Source: Erwinia persicina
GTDB lineage: Bacteria; Pseudomonadota; Gammaproteobacteria; Enterobacterales; Enterobacteriaceae
DNA length: 64,000 bases
NCBI RefSeq assembly: GCF_014838825.1
Contig: NZ_JACYMO010000001.1
Location: 948,830 to 1,012,829 of the forward strand
Direction of reading: 5' to 3'
Made by a program: the position numbers and the translations under genes. Each line of letters starts with the position of its first letter. Position 1 is the first letter of the stretch. Shown piece by piece: positions 31,289 through 40,989 of this stretch. Below the pieces are notes generated by a model. The model saw only the letters and a program-made list of their open reading frames with translations, was not told the DNA's origin and did no database searches.

Positions 31289-31346
31289 TTATTTATTGTC
31301 ATGGCTACTTTATACGCAGAGCTCACCAGGTCACACCAGTATTACC

Positions 31347-31361
31347 CTATGTATTCGATAG
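31347..31361. promoter_or_regulatory. Partial OxyR-like motif upstream of katG
   Basis: CTAT-N7-ATAG reproduces the central pair of the OxyR tetramer site (ATAG-N7-CTAT-N7-ATAG-N7-CTAT) with correct spacing, 70 bp upstream of katG. The two outer elements are poor. OxyR control of katG is usual, so this is a candidate only. The rest of 31283-31564 holds no gene I can support. Confidence 0.3.
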
Positions 31362-31564
31362 CTCTGAATGTGAGTTTTTTGCCATCACCCTGCGAATAAC
31401 GACAATGACGGCGTTTTCGCCTGGAGTAAAGTGTCCCCCTACAATAAGAGAGGTTTTATCTGATTATCGGTAAACGATCGGGCTCCGCCAGCCAGGATTT
31501 TCGCTATCGGCAAAGGGTGTTTTTGGCTATAGTTCCACAACTTAAACAACTACTCAGAGCCGGT

Positions 31565-33070
31565 ATGAAACCCACCCCAGGCGATATTTATTGTGTTTAT
31601 CATCCCCTCCTTCAACAGTATGTCGCCTGTCAGATCACAGCGCTGAAGGACAAGAATATGGTCGCCGTGCTCGATCTCGACTGGTGCGGCGCGTCCCTGC
31701 CGGATGCGGCAGCGCTGGCGGCCATGCGGCCCCTGGTCTGCGATTACTATTTCTGGCGCGGTCGCTTCGATCATTCGTTCCTGCCGGCCAGCATACCGCC
31801 CCATTACACCCTGGTCGGGAATGTCCCGCCGCTGGTCCATGAAGAAGTTAACAGCTATGCAGGCGGCTGGAACGTCGGCAACAGTCTGTATAATCAGCGG
31901 CACTGGAACGCCATTGATGCGGATAAGCGCGCCCGGTTTAAAGCCGCCTCGCGCGACCGGCAGGTGACGCTGCCCGCTGGCGTACTGCCCGAGAATACGA
32001 CAAAGATCACCGATACCCATCTGGCGGGCCTGACGGATTACGCGCTGCTGGACCAGCTGCCCTGCCTGACGACGGTTGAAACAGCACAGGGCAGCGAGGG
32101 GCTGGCCGCGTATCTTCGTCAGCACCCGTTTATCATGGAGCTGCACTGGGCTTCTTCAGCCGGTATGACCGCGCTGGATCTGAGCGGCAGCCCGCTGAAG
32201 CGGCTGATTATTGACCCGACGGGGCTGACCTCGCTCAGGGTAAACGACGGGCTTAACCTGCTCTCGCTGAGCGCTACACCGGCCCCCGATCTGACGATCC
32301 ACAGCCGCCATCAGGGTCGGGATCTGACGCTGATGCACGGCCAGACGCTGCCCTCATTGCAGGGCCTGGACGCGCTGCGTGGACTGCATCTTACCCAGGT
32401 GGCTCAGGCCGATATCGCCGCCATTGCTGACCGCTTCCCGGCGCTGGCGCAATTAAGGCTGTGGGGTAAACCGGGTGTTCTGACCCATATGGACAGCCTG
32501 GCGCGCCTGTCTGCGCTGCAGATGTTCACCACGGTCGATCTGTTCGGCTTCGCTCCTGAGGATGTCCCGTCACCGGAGGCGTTGCCCCACATGGCGATGC
32601 TGTGGATGACCAGCCTGCCCGCCGATGTGGCGACGTCGGTGAAGAAGCGCTGGAAAAAGGTGGATGGCGTCGATCTGTCCATCACTAAACCACGCAAGCC
32701 AGAGTGGCTGGCAGAAAATCTGACCAATCCCTTTCGCGACTGGGACGGCCGCGAAAATATCAGCCCGGCCCACGCGAAAAAGGCCGCCGCGCTGTATAAG
32801 CAGGCGTGCATCTCCCTGCGTGAGATCAACGGTTCCAGCGATGCCGCGAGCGTTAACGCCACGGCGGAGACCTTAGTACGCAGCTGGGCAGAGGCCTTCA
32901 ACGCGATGGATCGACGCAGCAGCAGTATTGAAACCATTGAGCGGGAAGAGATTGCCGAAGTGATTTACGGGCTGCTGTGCCAGATGGAGCAGCAGCTGGG
33001 GCAAGACGCGTCTGAACGGTTCGACAGACACGCCATGATGGATCTGTTCGATCGGTTGCGGGATTTTTAA
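31565..33070 (+). CDS. Unrecognised protein with Imm26-like N-terminus and leucine-rich middle
   Basis: A 501-residue soluble protein. The first 80 residues (KPTPGDIYCVYHPLLQQYVA through DYYFWRGRFDH) look like the Imm26 immunity family. Residues about 180-370 form degenerate leucine-rich repeats (ALDLSGSPLKRLIIDPTGLT, LQGLDALRGLHLTQV, FPALAQLRLWG). The last 130 residues are helical. I start at ATG 31565 (MKPTPGDIY); a GTG 16 codons earlier adds a segment without family support. No toxin gene is adjacent. Function unknown; an immunity or sensor role is a guess. Confidence 0.65.
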   Translation: MKPTPGDIYCVYHPLLQQYVACQITALKDKNMVAVLDLDWCGASLPDAAALAAMRPLVCDYYFWRGRFDHSFLPASIPPHYTLVGNVPPLVHEEVNSYAGGWNVGNSLYNQRHWNAIDADKRARFKAASRDRQVTLPAGVLPENTTKITDTHLAGLTDYALLDQLPCLTTVETAQGSEGLAAYLRQHPFIMELHWASSAGMTALDLSGSPLKRLIIDPTGLTSLRVNDGLNLLSLSATPAPDLTIHSRHQGRDLTLMHGQTLPSLQGLDALRGLHLTQVAQADIAAIADRFPALAQLRLWGKPGVLTHMDSLARLSALQMFTTVDLFGFAPEDVPSPEALPHMAMLWMTSLPADVATSVKKRWKKVDGVDLSITKPRKPEWLAENLTNPFRDWDGRENISPAHAKKAAALYKQACISLREINGSSDAASVNATAETLVRSWAEAFNAMDRRSSSIETIEREEIAEVIYGLLCQMEQQLGQDASERFDRHAMMDLFDRLRDF

Positions 33071-33157
33071 TACGCCGGGACGGATAGACGGGTTGACCGG
33101 AAAAAAGGTCGCCCCCTGCAGGTGGACATTATCCCTCATACAGCCAGAGATATCCCC

Positions 33158-33188
33158 CCAGGGGCTGACTTTCTGTTTCGGTCAGCCC
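33158..33188 (+). repeat. Short hairpin repeat, copy 2
   Basis: CCAGG then stem GGGCTGAC / GTCAGCCC with an 11-base loop containing CTGTTTC, almost the same as 7767-7797. It sits between the convergent Imm26-like and PfkB kinase genes. There is no T-run on either side. Confidence 0.6.
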
Positions 33189-33190
33189 GT

Positions 33191-34054
33191 TTACAGCAAC
33201 GGGCGCGATACGTGTTCGGCAGCCGCCTGGTTGGCTTTATCCACCGCCACCGCCAGCGGCTCACCGTTCAGCAACGTGGTGCAGAGCATGCCCATAAAGC
33301 AGTCGCCTGCCCCGTGGGTGCTGACCAGCTGCACTTTGCGGGCAGGCAGCGACTGGCTGTCCGCACCCTGCTCGCAGAACGCCACACCGTGTTCCCCCGC
33401 CGTCACCACCACCGCCGGGAAATCACGCCCCAGGCTCTCTGCGGCCAGGCAGGCGGCGCTTAAATCGGCCACGGTAATCTGGCTGAGATCGCGGGCCTCC
33501 ACCGCATTGACCACCAGCAGATCCACACCGGCCAGCATTTCCGGGGTCAGCGGGCGCGCCGGGGCAGCATTCAGACACACGCGGATGCCGCGCTTTTTCG
33601 CTTCGGCGGCGGCCTGATGGTTTACCGCCTCCGGCACCTCATTCTGCAGCAGCAGCATACTCACCTGCTGCCAGAGAGCATCATCGCTGAGGGACGTCAG
33701 GGTTATGTGATTGTTGGCATTCGACACCACCACCGCGCCATAATCGCCTTCCGCATCCTGAATGGCGACGCTCATCCCGGAGGGGAGACCCGCGCCGATC
33801 GCGACATGCGTGGTATCCACGCCGTGTTGTTGCAGCACGTCGAGTAAAAACGCCCCCTGCACATCGTCGCCTACGGCACCGGCAAAGCGCACCCGGGCAC
33901 CGGCCAGCGCCGCCGACACGGCCTGATTACCGCCCTTGCCGCCAAACTTATAGGCACAGCCGCTGCCAATCACCGTTTCCCCTTTTTCCGGGCGATGGTC
34001 GGCCTGCAGCAGAATATCGTAATGAAGACTGCCGATGACTAAGATGTGGCTCAT
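33191..34054 (-). CDS. PfkB-family sugar kinase, ribokinase-like
   Basis: A 287-residue carbohydrate kinase. The first PfkB signature is KFGGKGGNQAVSAALAG near residues 37-53; the second, with the catalytic Asp, is STHGAGDCFMG near residue 245. MSHILVIGSLHYDILLQADH is a normal ribokinase opening. It is the last gene of the leftward operon and starts one base after the RpiR gene. It should phosphorylate the sugar imported by the adjacent ABC system, or a product of the isomerase. The sugar is unknown. Confidence 0.85.
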   Translation of the reverse strand: MSHILVIGSLHYDILLQADHRPEKGETVIGSGCAYKFGGKGGNQAVSAALAGARVRFAGAVGDDVQGAFLLDVLQQHGVDTTHVAIGAGLPSGMSVAIQDAEGDYGAVVVSNANNHITLTSLSDDALWQQVSMLLLQNEVPEAVNHQAAAEAKKRGIRVCLNAAPARPLTPEMLAGVDLLVVNAVEARDLSQITVADLSAACLAAESLGRDFPAVVVTAGEHGVAFCEQGADSQSLPARKVQLVSTHGAGDCFMGMLCTTLLNGEPLAVAVDKANQAAAEHVSRPLL

Positions 34055-34055
34055 A

Positions 34056-34913
34056 CTAGTATTCTCTGAGATCCTGGACTGCCTGTTGGGTTTTCTTCAG
34101 GTTCTTCTCCGCCGTCTTCAGATCCTTCTGCGCAATCGCCACAAACAGTGCATCCAGTATGTTCAACTGGGCAATGCGTGACGCGGCGTTTTCCCCCAAC
34201 AAATGCGAGCCCTGAGAGGTTGAATTGAGCACCACATGCGCGCTGCGCGCAATGGGCGACTCGGCATAGTTCGTAATTGCAATAACTTTGGCCCCGTTAC
34301 GCGCCGCCAGCTTTATCGGGTCATTTACCGCGCGCGTCGCGCCGGAATGACTGATGGCGATCACTGCATCGTCATCCGATAACACTGCCGCAGACATCAG
34401 CATAATATGCGCATCATCGTACACCGTGGTTTTAATCCCAATCTTTAACATCTTATGGGATAAATCCCGCGCGACCGTCGCGGAACCACCGACGGCATAT
34501 AAATCAATGTGACGCGCTTTAAACAGAATATCCGCTGCCCGGTTAAATTCAGAGACATCAAGAATAGTCAGTGTTTCTTCTATTGCCTGGAGTGACGTCC
34601 TGAAGACTTTTGCCAGTAATTGCTCCGACGAGTCATCCGCTTCAATTTCCGCATGCATCCCGGCCACTTCAGAATAGTTATAATAAATCAGACTACTTCT
34701 GAAATCCCTGAACCCTGAAAAATTTAACTTCTTGGCAATTTTGACTACCATGGCTTCAGAAACATTATTCATCTGGGCAATTTCTTTAATTGACGTCTGC
34801 TCAGACAAATCCGTTTTCGACGTAACGGAGTCAACCACCTTTCTTTCCAGAGGGGTCAGGCTGGGTAATCGCATACGTATTTGAGCGCCTATGGCTCGCG
34901 GGTCCTGCTTCAT
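34056..34913 (-). CDS. RpiR/MurR-family regulator 1
   Basis: A 285-residue transcription factor. The N-terminal helix-turn-helix contains TSIKEIAQMNNVSEAMVVKI; the C-terminal SIS domain, which senses a phosphosugar, contains DLYAVGGSATVARD, VIAISHSGATRAV and VIAITNYAESP. It is a clear paralogue of the regulator at 45971-46831. Its ATG overlaps the stop codon of the permease gene by one base, so it is made with the transporter it probably controls. Confidence 0.88.
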   Translation of the reverse strand: MKQDPRAIGAQIRMRLPSLTPLERKVVDSVTSKTDLSEQTSIKEIAQMNNVSEAMVVKIAKKLNFSGFRDFRSSLIYYNYSEVAGMHAEIEADDSSEQLLAKVFRTSLQAIEETLTILDVSEFNRAADILFKARHIDLYAVGGSATVARDLSHKMLKIGIKTTVYDDAHIMLMSAAVLSDDDAVIAISHSGATRAVNDPIKLAARNGAKVIAITNYAESPIARSAHVVLNSTSQGSHLLGENAASRIAQLNILDALFVAIAQKDLKTAEKNLKKTQQAVQDLREY

Positions 34914-35890
34914 TACTTGCCTCGTGTCGCTCTGTCAATCAACATCGCTATGATAATTATAAGGCCAGTAGCAAGCAATTGATAAAACGCCTGAATATTC
35001 AGAAGTGTCAGACCGTTACGTAACGCGCCGAGAATAACCGCGCCGATCAGCGTGCCGACAATACTGCCTTTACCGCCCATCAGCGAGGCACCGCCGATGG
35101 CTGCCGCGGCAATCGCATCCAGCTCCCAGAGGTTACCGATGGTGGGTTCTGCCGCCCCCAGGCGGGCAATCAGAATCAGTGCCGCCAGCGAGGCAAGTAC
35201 GCCGGAAATGACAAACACCGTCACTTTGGTGCGCTTAACCGGGACACCTGCCACGCGCGCAGCTTCTTCATTGCCCCCGACGGCGAGAATGTATTCGCCC
35301 AGCGGAGTTTTGTTCATCACCACCCACAAGAACAGGGCAATCACCACCACCACGATAATCGGCGTCGGTATGCCAAACACCGTGCTGTTGATCAGGTTAC
35401 GGAACGCCATCGGAATGCCGAAAACAGGGTTACCGTTGGTAAAAATCAGGGCCAGCGCACGGAACAGCGACAGCCCGCCCAGGGTGACGATAAAGGGTTG
35501 CAGTCCGGCATAGGCCACCAGCGTACCGCTGAACACGCCGCAAAGTGCACCAACGCCCAGCGTCGCCATCACCGCCAGCGGCACCGGCACGCCAGCCACC
35601 ATCAGCGTGGCACCCAGTACGGCTGATAATGCCGCCGTTGGCCCGACAGAGAGGTCAATACCGCCGGAAATAATCACCAGCGTCATGCCCAGCGCGATAA
35701 TGGCATTAATGGATGACTGCTGCAGAATATTCAGCAGGTTTGGCAGGGTCCAGAATACCGGTGACAAAAATGAAAATGTCACCACAATAATTAATAAACC
35801 AATCAGCGTTCCTGCATCGCGCAAATTAAATTTAAACAGTGCCGGGGCCGGCACTTTTGGCTGAGTTTTCTCTTGGGTCATCATGATCAT
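34913..35890 (-). CDS. Sugar ABC permease, RbsC-like
   Basis: A 325-residue inner-membrane permease of the ribose/galactose (CUT2) class with eight to ten helices. Signatures: ALGMTLVIISGGIDLSVGPT, LGGLSLFRALALIFTNGNPV, GGNEEAARVAGVPV and IGGASLMGGKGSIVGTLIGA. Starts at 35890 or at the inner ATG 35884 (better spaced from AGG) are both possible. It forms a transporter with the ATPase and binding protein upstream. Confidence 0.9.
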   Translation of the reverse strand: MIMMTQEKTQPKVPAPALFKFNLRDAGTLIGLLIIVVTFSFLSPVFWTLPNLLNILQQSSINAIIALGMTLVIISGGIDLSVGPTAALSAVLGATLMVAGVPVPLAVMATLGVGALCGVFSGTLVAYAGLQPFIVTLGGLSLFRALALIFTNGNPVFGIPMAFRNLINSTVFGIPTPIIVVVVIALFLWVVMNKTPLGEYILAVGGNEEAARVAGVPVKRTKVTVFVISGVLASLAALILIARLGAAEPTIGNLWELDAIAAAAIGGASLMGGKGSIVGTLIGAVILGALRNGLTLLNIQAFYQLLATGLIIIIAMLIDRATRGK

Positions 35891-35905
35891 TACCTTTATT
35901 CGGTC

Positions 35906-37399
35906 TTAAGCCAGATCGTTAATCGCGTAACGGGCGATGTTTTCTTCGGTGATAGCCTCACCGCTCAGTTCTTTGGTGATCTTCCCTTCACGCATGACCA
36001 GCACCCGATCTGAAATACGCATAATTTCCGGCATTTCAGAAGACACCACCACAATCGCTTTGCCCTGACGGGCTAATTTCTCTATCAGATTATAAATTTC
36101 TGATTTGGCACCAATATCAATTCCCCGGGTTGGCTCATCAAAAAGAAACACTTTATTATCCGCTGCCACCCAGCGGCCGATAATCACTTTCTGCTGATTA
36201 CCGCCGCTTAATGTGCCAATCGGCTTTTCAATATTTAACGGACGCAGATTCAGATCGCTCATCACTTCCAGCGCCACTTTATCGAGCTGACGCTGGCGTA
36301 ACAGGCCGGCTCGGGTAAATTTCATCATCGACGGCAGCGCCATATTCATTTTCACCGCACGCTGTTTGATGATGCCCTCTTTTTTGCGGTCCTCCGGCAC
36401 CAGGCCAATGCCGGCTTTGATGGCGGTGCTGACGTTAAGCGTTTTCACCAACACGCCGTCCACCCGCACGCTGCCGCTGGTGCAGGGATCAATACCGGCA
36501 ATCAGCTTCAGCAGTTCCGTACGCCCTGCCCCAACCAGCCCGGCAATGCCCAGCACTTCACCCGCATTAACGCTGAAGCTGGCGGACTGTACCGCTTTAT
36601 CGCGCCCCAGTCCGTCAACCCGCAACACCTCTTTCCCGGTGATGTAAGACTGATGCTGCACCTTTTCAATTTTGCGTCCGACCATTTTGGTGACGATGGT
36701 TTCTTCGGTTTCATCGCCGATGTTCACAACCCCGACCTGTCGGCCATCGCGCAGAATAGTGGCGCGGTCGCAGACCTTGAAGATCTCGTTCATCTTGTGC
36801 GAGACGTAGATCAGCGCCACGTTCATCGACTTCAGATCGGAGATCAGCTCAGCCAGCCGGTCGAACTCGCGCGGCGTCAGGCTGGAGGTCGGCTCATCCA
36901 TCGCAATGATTTTGGCCTCATCCAGCAGCGCACGCGCGATTTCCACTATCTGCTGCTGCGACACCTTCAGATTCTTAATCGGCTCGTCCGGGTCAATGCT
37001 CGGATCAAGACGCCGCAGGATGGCAATTGCCCGCTTACGCTGTGCCTTACGGTCAACAAAGCAGCCTTTAAAGCGCGTCAGTGGCCGGCCAAGAAACATA
37101 TTTTGAGCCACGGAGAGCTCAGGAACGTGCTGCAACTCCTGATGGATCATCGCAATCCCGGCATGGCGCGCAGACAGGGGATTTTTCATCTGCACCACCA
37201 CGCCGTTGACGGCGATCTCACCGGCATCGGCGGGGCGTACGCCGGAGAGAATATTCAGCAGCGTGGACTTGCCAGCGCCATTCTCACCGATTAAGGCATG
37301 AACCTCACCCGGTCTGACGGAGAAATCCACCGTCTGTAACGCTGCCGCACTGCCGTAGGATTTACTGATGCCACGCATCGTCAGACAAAACTGTTCCAT
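35906..37399 (-). CDS. Sugar ABC ATPase, RbsA-like (two nucleotide-binding domains)
   Basis: A 497-residue double ATPase of the CUT2 class. First domain: Walker A GENGAGKSTLLN and Walker B in IIAMDEPTSSL. The second domain has the degenerate Walker A GLVGAGRTELLK usual for this family and the signature LSGGNQQKV. It energises the permease encoded 15 bp downstream. It follows the binding-protein gene after 16 bp. Confidence 0.92.
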   Translation of the reverse strand: MEQFCLTMRGISKSYGSAAALQTVDFSVRPGEVHALIGENGAGKSTLLNILSGVRPADAGEIAVNGVVVQMKNPLSARHAGIAMIHQELQHVPELSVAQNMFLGRPLTRFKGCFVDRKAQRKRAIAILRRLDPSIDPDEPIKNLKVSQQQIVEIARALLDEAKIIAMDEPTSSLTPREFDRLAELISDLKSMNVALIYVSHKMNEIFKVCDRATILRDGRQVGVVNIGDETEETIVTKMVGRKIEKVQHQSYITGKEVLRVDGLGRDKAVQSASFSVNAGEVLGIAGLVGAGRTELLKLIAGIDPCTSGSVRVDGVLVKTLNVSTAIKAGIGLVPEDRKKEGIIKQRAVKMNMALPSMMKFTRAGLLRQRQLDKVALEVMSDLNLRPLNIEKPIGTLSGGNQQKVIIGRWVAADNKVFLFDEPTRGIDIGAKSEIYNLIEKLARQGKAIVVVSSEMPEIMRISDRVLVMREGKITKELSGEAITEENIARYAINDLA

Positions 37400-37415
37400 A
37401 CACCCTCCGCCGTGA

Positions 37416-38456
37416 TTACTGCTGTGCTAAAAGCTGACGCAGCTTGTTATTGTCTTTGGTCGAGAAGGCATCGGCATTGTCTTTGGTGATCAACGCCTGC
37501 GGCGTGGAGACGACGCGCGACAGTTTCTGGCCAGCGACCAGGCGCAGCATCACGTCCATCGCCACTTCGCCCGTCAGCACCGGGAAGCTGTCAACGGTAC
37601 CGGTCAACTCACCGCGTTTGATCGAAGCATAGGCATCGGAAATACCGTCCGTGCCGAAGACGGCGGTCTGCGCCGATTTACCTTGTGAGCGCACGGCTTC
37701 TACCACGCCCAGCGCCATGCCGTCATTGTTGGCATAGAAGCCAATCAGATCCGGGTGCTGCTGCAGAATAGTCGAGGCGGCGTTGTAGGCATTTTCGCGG
37801 CTCCAGTTGGCCGGTACGCTGGCCACCAGCGTGAACTTACCGTTTTTAGTGATGGTTTCACGGAAGCCTTTCGTCCGCTGTGCGGCGGCGTAAACGCCCG
37901 GCTGTCCTTCAATGACGGCGACCTTGCCGCCTTTCGGATAGTGCTGGATAAACCAGTTGGCCACCCGTACGCCGTTGTCTTTCTGCACGTTGCCGACGTA
38001 GTGGGCCGCATTCGGCATCACCGCATCGTTAACGTTGACCACCGGGATGTTTTTGCTTTTCGCTTCTTCATAGGCAGGTTGCAGGTTGGCATCGGTCTGC
38101 GGGGAGACCAGCAGGCCGTTAAAGCCCTGTGAGATCAGAGTTTCGGCGATCGACAGCTGGCCCAGCTGATCGTCTTCGTTAGCGGCCGCCTGATATTCGA
38201 CGGTGATGCCGTATTTTGCGCCCGCGGCTTTGTATCCTTCACCCAGCGAGCGCCAGTATTCGTTGGTCAGCGTTTTTGATACGCCACCGATTTTCAGTTT
38301 TTTGTCCGGTGCCGGCAGCGGCCCGTATTTTTCAGTGAGCTGCGTCCAGTCGGTGCGGTCAGCTTCGGTATCGGACTGCAGCGGCGGCAGATCCGCTGCA
38401 TAAACGGTCGAGCAGAACAGTGTCGCGGTCAGTACAGAGAGTAAGTGCTTTTTCAT
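37416..38456 (-). CDS. Sugar ABC periplasmic binding protein (ribose/allose type)
   Basis: A 346-residue periplasmic protein. The signal peptide ends at CSTVYAA near residue 20. The type-1 sugar-binding fold shows LKIGGVSKTLTNEYWRSLGE, LISQGFNGLLVSPQTD, VAVIEGQPGVYAAAQRTKGF and GFYANNDGMALGVVEA. A 40-residue extension between the signal peptide and the first strand is longer than in RbsB. It precedes the ATPase gene; AGGAT upstream of its ATG is the ribosome site. Confidence 0.88.
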   Translation of the reverse strand: MKKHLLSVLTATLFCSTVYAADLPPLQSDTEADRTDWTQLTEKYGPLPAPDKKLKIGGVSKTLTNEYWRSLGEGYKAAGAKYGITVEYQAAANEDDQLGQLSIAETLISQGFNGLLVSPQTDANLQPAYEEAKSKNIPVVNVNDAVMPNAAHYVGNVQKDNGVRVANWFIQHYPKGGKVAVIEGQPGVYAAAQRTKGFRETITKNGKFTLVASVPANWSRENAYNAASTILQQHPDLIGFYANNDGMALGVVEAVRSQGKSAQTAVFGTDGISDAYASIKRGELTGTVDSFPVLTGEVAMDVMLRLVAGQKLSRVVSTPQALITKDNADAFSTKDNNKLRQLLAQQ

Positions 38457-38505
38457 AATCTATCCTGTTATTTTTATAGGGTTTATAACCCGTGGGAGAG
38501 ACGTG

Positions 38506-39486
38506 TTACGGTGCCAGCATAATGTCGTTAACAATCTGCTGAGAGGTGACGGCATCCTGGCGGCTGATGGCGTCCAGCAGGGCCGGGTTGTTATCCAGCT
38601 TGTCGCAGAGCCGCAGTAAACGGGTAACGGTGGCAATGTTGGTTTCCGCTTCACGCACCGGGTCAAGACCGCTGGCATCCGGGAAAGTGTCAAAATAGTA
38701 AGCGCCCTTATAACCGTCGCGCTTCATCTGCCAGAGGAACTCCAGCGTGGCGCGCGGGTTAACGGAAGCGGCCATCAGACCATCATCGCGTTTGCCCCAG
38801 CCGTCGTTCAGATCGAGGCCGAGCAGGCGTGAACGGCGGGCAACCATCGCGGCAGCGTAAGCCGGGATTTCATTGGCGTAGAGCACATGTGCGAAGTCGA
38901 GGGTAATCCCCAGATTCGGACAGCCAGCTTCTTCCACCGCCAGCAGGCAGGTGGTGACGTTAGGGAAGATGGCGAAAGCCCGCGGTTCGTTGGGTTTGTA
39001 CTCAATACTGACGTCCATATCCCCGGCATATTCCGCCACTTCGCGCACCGCGCTGACCGCATCTTCCCAGACTTTTTTGTAGTCGACCTGGAAGCAGTAA
39101 TCAAAACCGTCCTGCCCCATCCACAGCGTCATGATGCTGGCACCAAATTCGCGTCCGGCATCAATACCGCGCTTAGTCAGTTCGATCGCCTGACGACGAA
39201 TTTTGGCATCCGGGTTGGTATACGCGCCGATTTTAAATTCCGGTGCATCCCAGCGCATCTGCATGCCGTTCACCGCCAGACCCACGTCTTCAATTTTCTG
39301 ACGCATGGTTTTGACATCGTCGGTGATGTGCTGCGGATAGTTCAGATCCAGATGGGTCAGGCCTTTGGCCGTAGCGGCACGCTCAATCATCTGCAACACG
39401 GAAGGCTTGCATTTCAGCTCTGGCCAGTAGCGCCACGCGCCGGACGCAAAGGAGTTGAGGCGGGTAGCAAATTTCAGTTCTGACAT
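38506..39486 (-). CDS. Xylose-isomerase-like TIM-barrel sugar isomerase/epimerase
   Basis: A 326-residue protein of the AP2Ec/xylose-isomerase-like barrel family. Metal-ligand Glu/Asp/His positions are visible: SIEYKPNEPRAF (Glu), GITLDFAHVLYANE (Asp, His) and LLGLDLNDGWGKRDDGLMA (Asp). It probably interconverts an aldose and ketose or epimerises the imported sugar. It is the first gene of the leftward operon isomerase - binding protein - ATPase - permease - RpiR - kinase. The substrate cannot be read from sequence. Confidence 0.8.
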   Translation of the reverse strand: MSELKFATRLNSFASGAWRYWPELKCKPSVLQMIERAATAKGLTHLDLNYPQHITDDVKTMRQKIEDVGLAVNGMQMRWDAPEFKIGAYTNPDAKIRRQAIELTKRGIDAGREFGASIMTLWMGQDGFDYCFQVDYKKVWEDAVSAVREVAEYAGDMDVSIEYKPNEPRAFAIFPNVTTCLLAVEEAGCPNLGITLDFAHVLYANEIPAYAAAMVARRSRLLGLDLNDGWGKRDDGLMAASVNPRATLEFLWQMKRDGYKGAYYFDTFPDASGLDPVREAETNIATVTRLLRLCDKLDNNPALLDAISRQDAVTSQQIVNDIMLAP

Positions 39487-39745
39487 ATCGGTGTCCCTGG
39501 TTGTTGAGTTGTGAATTACTTTACAACTTTACATTTATTTGTGAACAAGTGCATTACTATCACCAACAAAAATTCCCCGCAACCACGGCCGCTGTTTTCA
39601 TCAGCAATTTGGGCGCTGCCTCACGAAATCTGCGCGGCAGAAATCCGGCCACGGCAAAAATCTGCGTAACTGTGTTGCAGGTCGCATTTTGAACATCGGG
39701 GAAGGCGTGAGCGGAGCGTTGCCCGTTGTGCGCCCGGGAGGAAAG

Positions 39746-39773
39746 ATTTACTGTTTCATTCTGAGCAGTAAAT
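39746..39773. promoter_or_regulatory. Perfect inverted repeat upstream of the DUF4432 gene (candidate RpiR operator)
   Basis: Eight-base arms ATTTACTG / CAGTAAAT with a 12-base spacer, 32 bp before the DUF4432 start. A related repeat with arms TTTACT / AGTAAA lies at 40964-40989. The remainder of the 318-bp divergent gap (39487-39745) is AT-rich near the isomerase start, with two CTTTACA repeats at about 39520-39535. Confidence 0.5.
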
Positions 39774-39804
39774 TTTAACGTATTCAAACCGCGCGGGGAA
39801 AGCG

Positions 39805-40890
39805 ATGTCACAGACCATAATCACCCTTAAAAAGTCATTTTTCAGCAGCACACCGCGTGAGATTGTGCGGTCAGGCGACTGCCGCGCTGAAATCTACCGC
39901 ACGACGTCCGGCATTGAGGCCGTCCGTCTGAGTAACCGCCGCGGGCACCTGGTGATCCTGCCCTGGTACGGTCAGATGATCTGGCAGGCGACGTTTGATG
40001 GCGTTGACCTGACCATGCAGAGCGCCTTCAAAGAGCCACGGCCCGCAGCGGACATTGTCGGCACCTACGGCTGCTTTATGTACCACTCCGGCCTGCTGCG
40101 CAACGGCAATCCCGGCCCGCAGGATAGCCACGCGCTGCACGGTGAGATGCCGCTGGCGGCCATGGATAGCGCCAGCATTGAAACCGGAGAGGATGAGCAC
40201 GGGCCGTGGATGGCGCTGGCCGGTGAACGGGAATACCTGATGGGCTTTGGCGATCACTACATGGCCCGCCCGCGCGTAGTGCTGCGCCCGGCGGCGGCCA
40301 CCTTTGAGCTGCGCATGGCGGTGGAAAACCTCTCGGCGGATGACATGGACCTGATGTACATGTGCCACGCGAACTTTGCGTTTGTTGAAGGGGGGGAAAT
40401 CCTGCAGCCCACCGGCTTCAGCAGCGCCGATATGGTGGTCCGCACTTCGGTTCCCGCCCTCGTCAGGGCCAGCGACAGCTACCTGGCCCACCTGCAAACG
40501 CTGCAGGAAGATCCCTCTGTCACCCGCACCATCAGCGCCCGCCTCGGCGTGGATCCCGAGCTGGTTTTCTATCTGAAAAACCTGAAGACCGCGCCGGACG
40601 GCCGGGTGCATGTGATGCTGCGCCGGCCAGAAGGTGACGCCTTTTCAATGTGTTACCACCCGGAGGAATTTTCCCATCTGGTGCGCTGGATCCTCGCCAA
40701 CAACCGGCAGAAAGTGTGCGCTTTTGCCATGCCCGCCACCTGTGGAGTGGAAGGCTACCAGGCTGAAAAACAGCGCGGCAACGTCCGCACGCTCAGGGGC
40801 GGAGAGTCGGCCAGCTTCACCCTGACCCTCGGCTATCTCAACGCGCAGGAGGCCGTGCAGGAAGCAGCAATGGTGCAGGCGTCGCGTTAG
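39805..40890 (+). CDS. DUF4432 protein, aldose-1-epimerase-like
   Basis: A 361-residue beta-sandwich protein of the galactose-mutarotase superfamily (DUF4432). Visible blocks: VILPWYGQMIWQATFDGVDL, YHSGLLRNGNPGPQDSHALH (with conserved His and Asp), GEMPL, MYMCHANFAFVEGG and CGVEGYQAEKQRGN. It probably equilibrates the anomers of the sugar handled by the surrounding genes. It stands at the centre of the locus between the two divergent halves and starts at ATG 39805 after a GGGGAAAG site. Confidence 0.8.
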   Translation: MSQTIITLKKSFFSSTPREIVRSGDCRAEIYRTTSGIEAVRLSNRRGHLVILPWYGQMIWQATFDGVDLTMQSAFKEPRPAADIVGTYGCFMYHSGLLRNGNPGPQDSHALHGEMPLAAMDSASIETGEDEHGPWMALAGEREYLMGFGDHYMARPRVVLRPAAATFELRMAVENLSADDMDLMYMCHANFAFVEGGEILQPTGFSSADMVVRTSVPALVRASDSYLAHLQTLQEDPSVTRTISARLGVDPELVFYLKNLKTAPDGRVHVMLRRPEGDAFSMCYHPEEFSHLVRWILANNRQKVCAFAMPATCGVEGYQAEKQRGNVRTLRGGESASFTLTLGYLNAQEAVQEAAMVQASR

Positions 40891-40963
40891 CGCGCTTTTA
40901 TCACTCAGGGAAATCCGAGTTGTGAGCTGAATCAAATAAGGACACTTTGGTTACGCAATAAAA

Positions 40964-40989
40964 TTTACTTTGAAAGTTTTTTTAGTAAA
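40964..40989. promoter_or_regulatory. Inverted repeat in the leader of the second importer (candidate RpiR operator)
   Basis: Arms TTTACT / AGTAAA with a 14-base spacer, about 245 bp upstream of the second binding-protein gene. It resembles the repeat before the DUF4432 gene. The rest of the 343-bp gap 40891-41233 has no convincing gene; a 79-codon reading there lacks family features. Confidence 0.45.
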
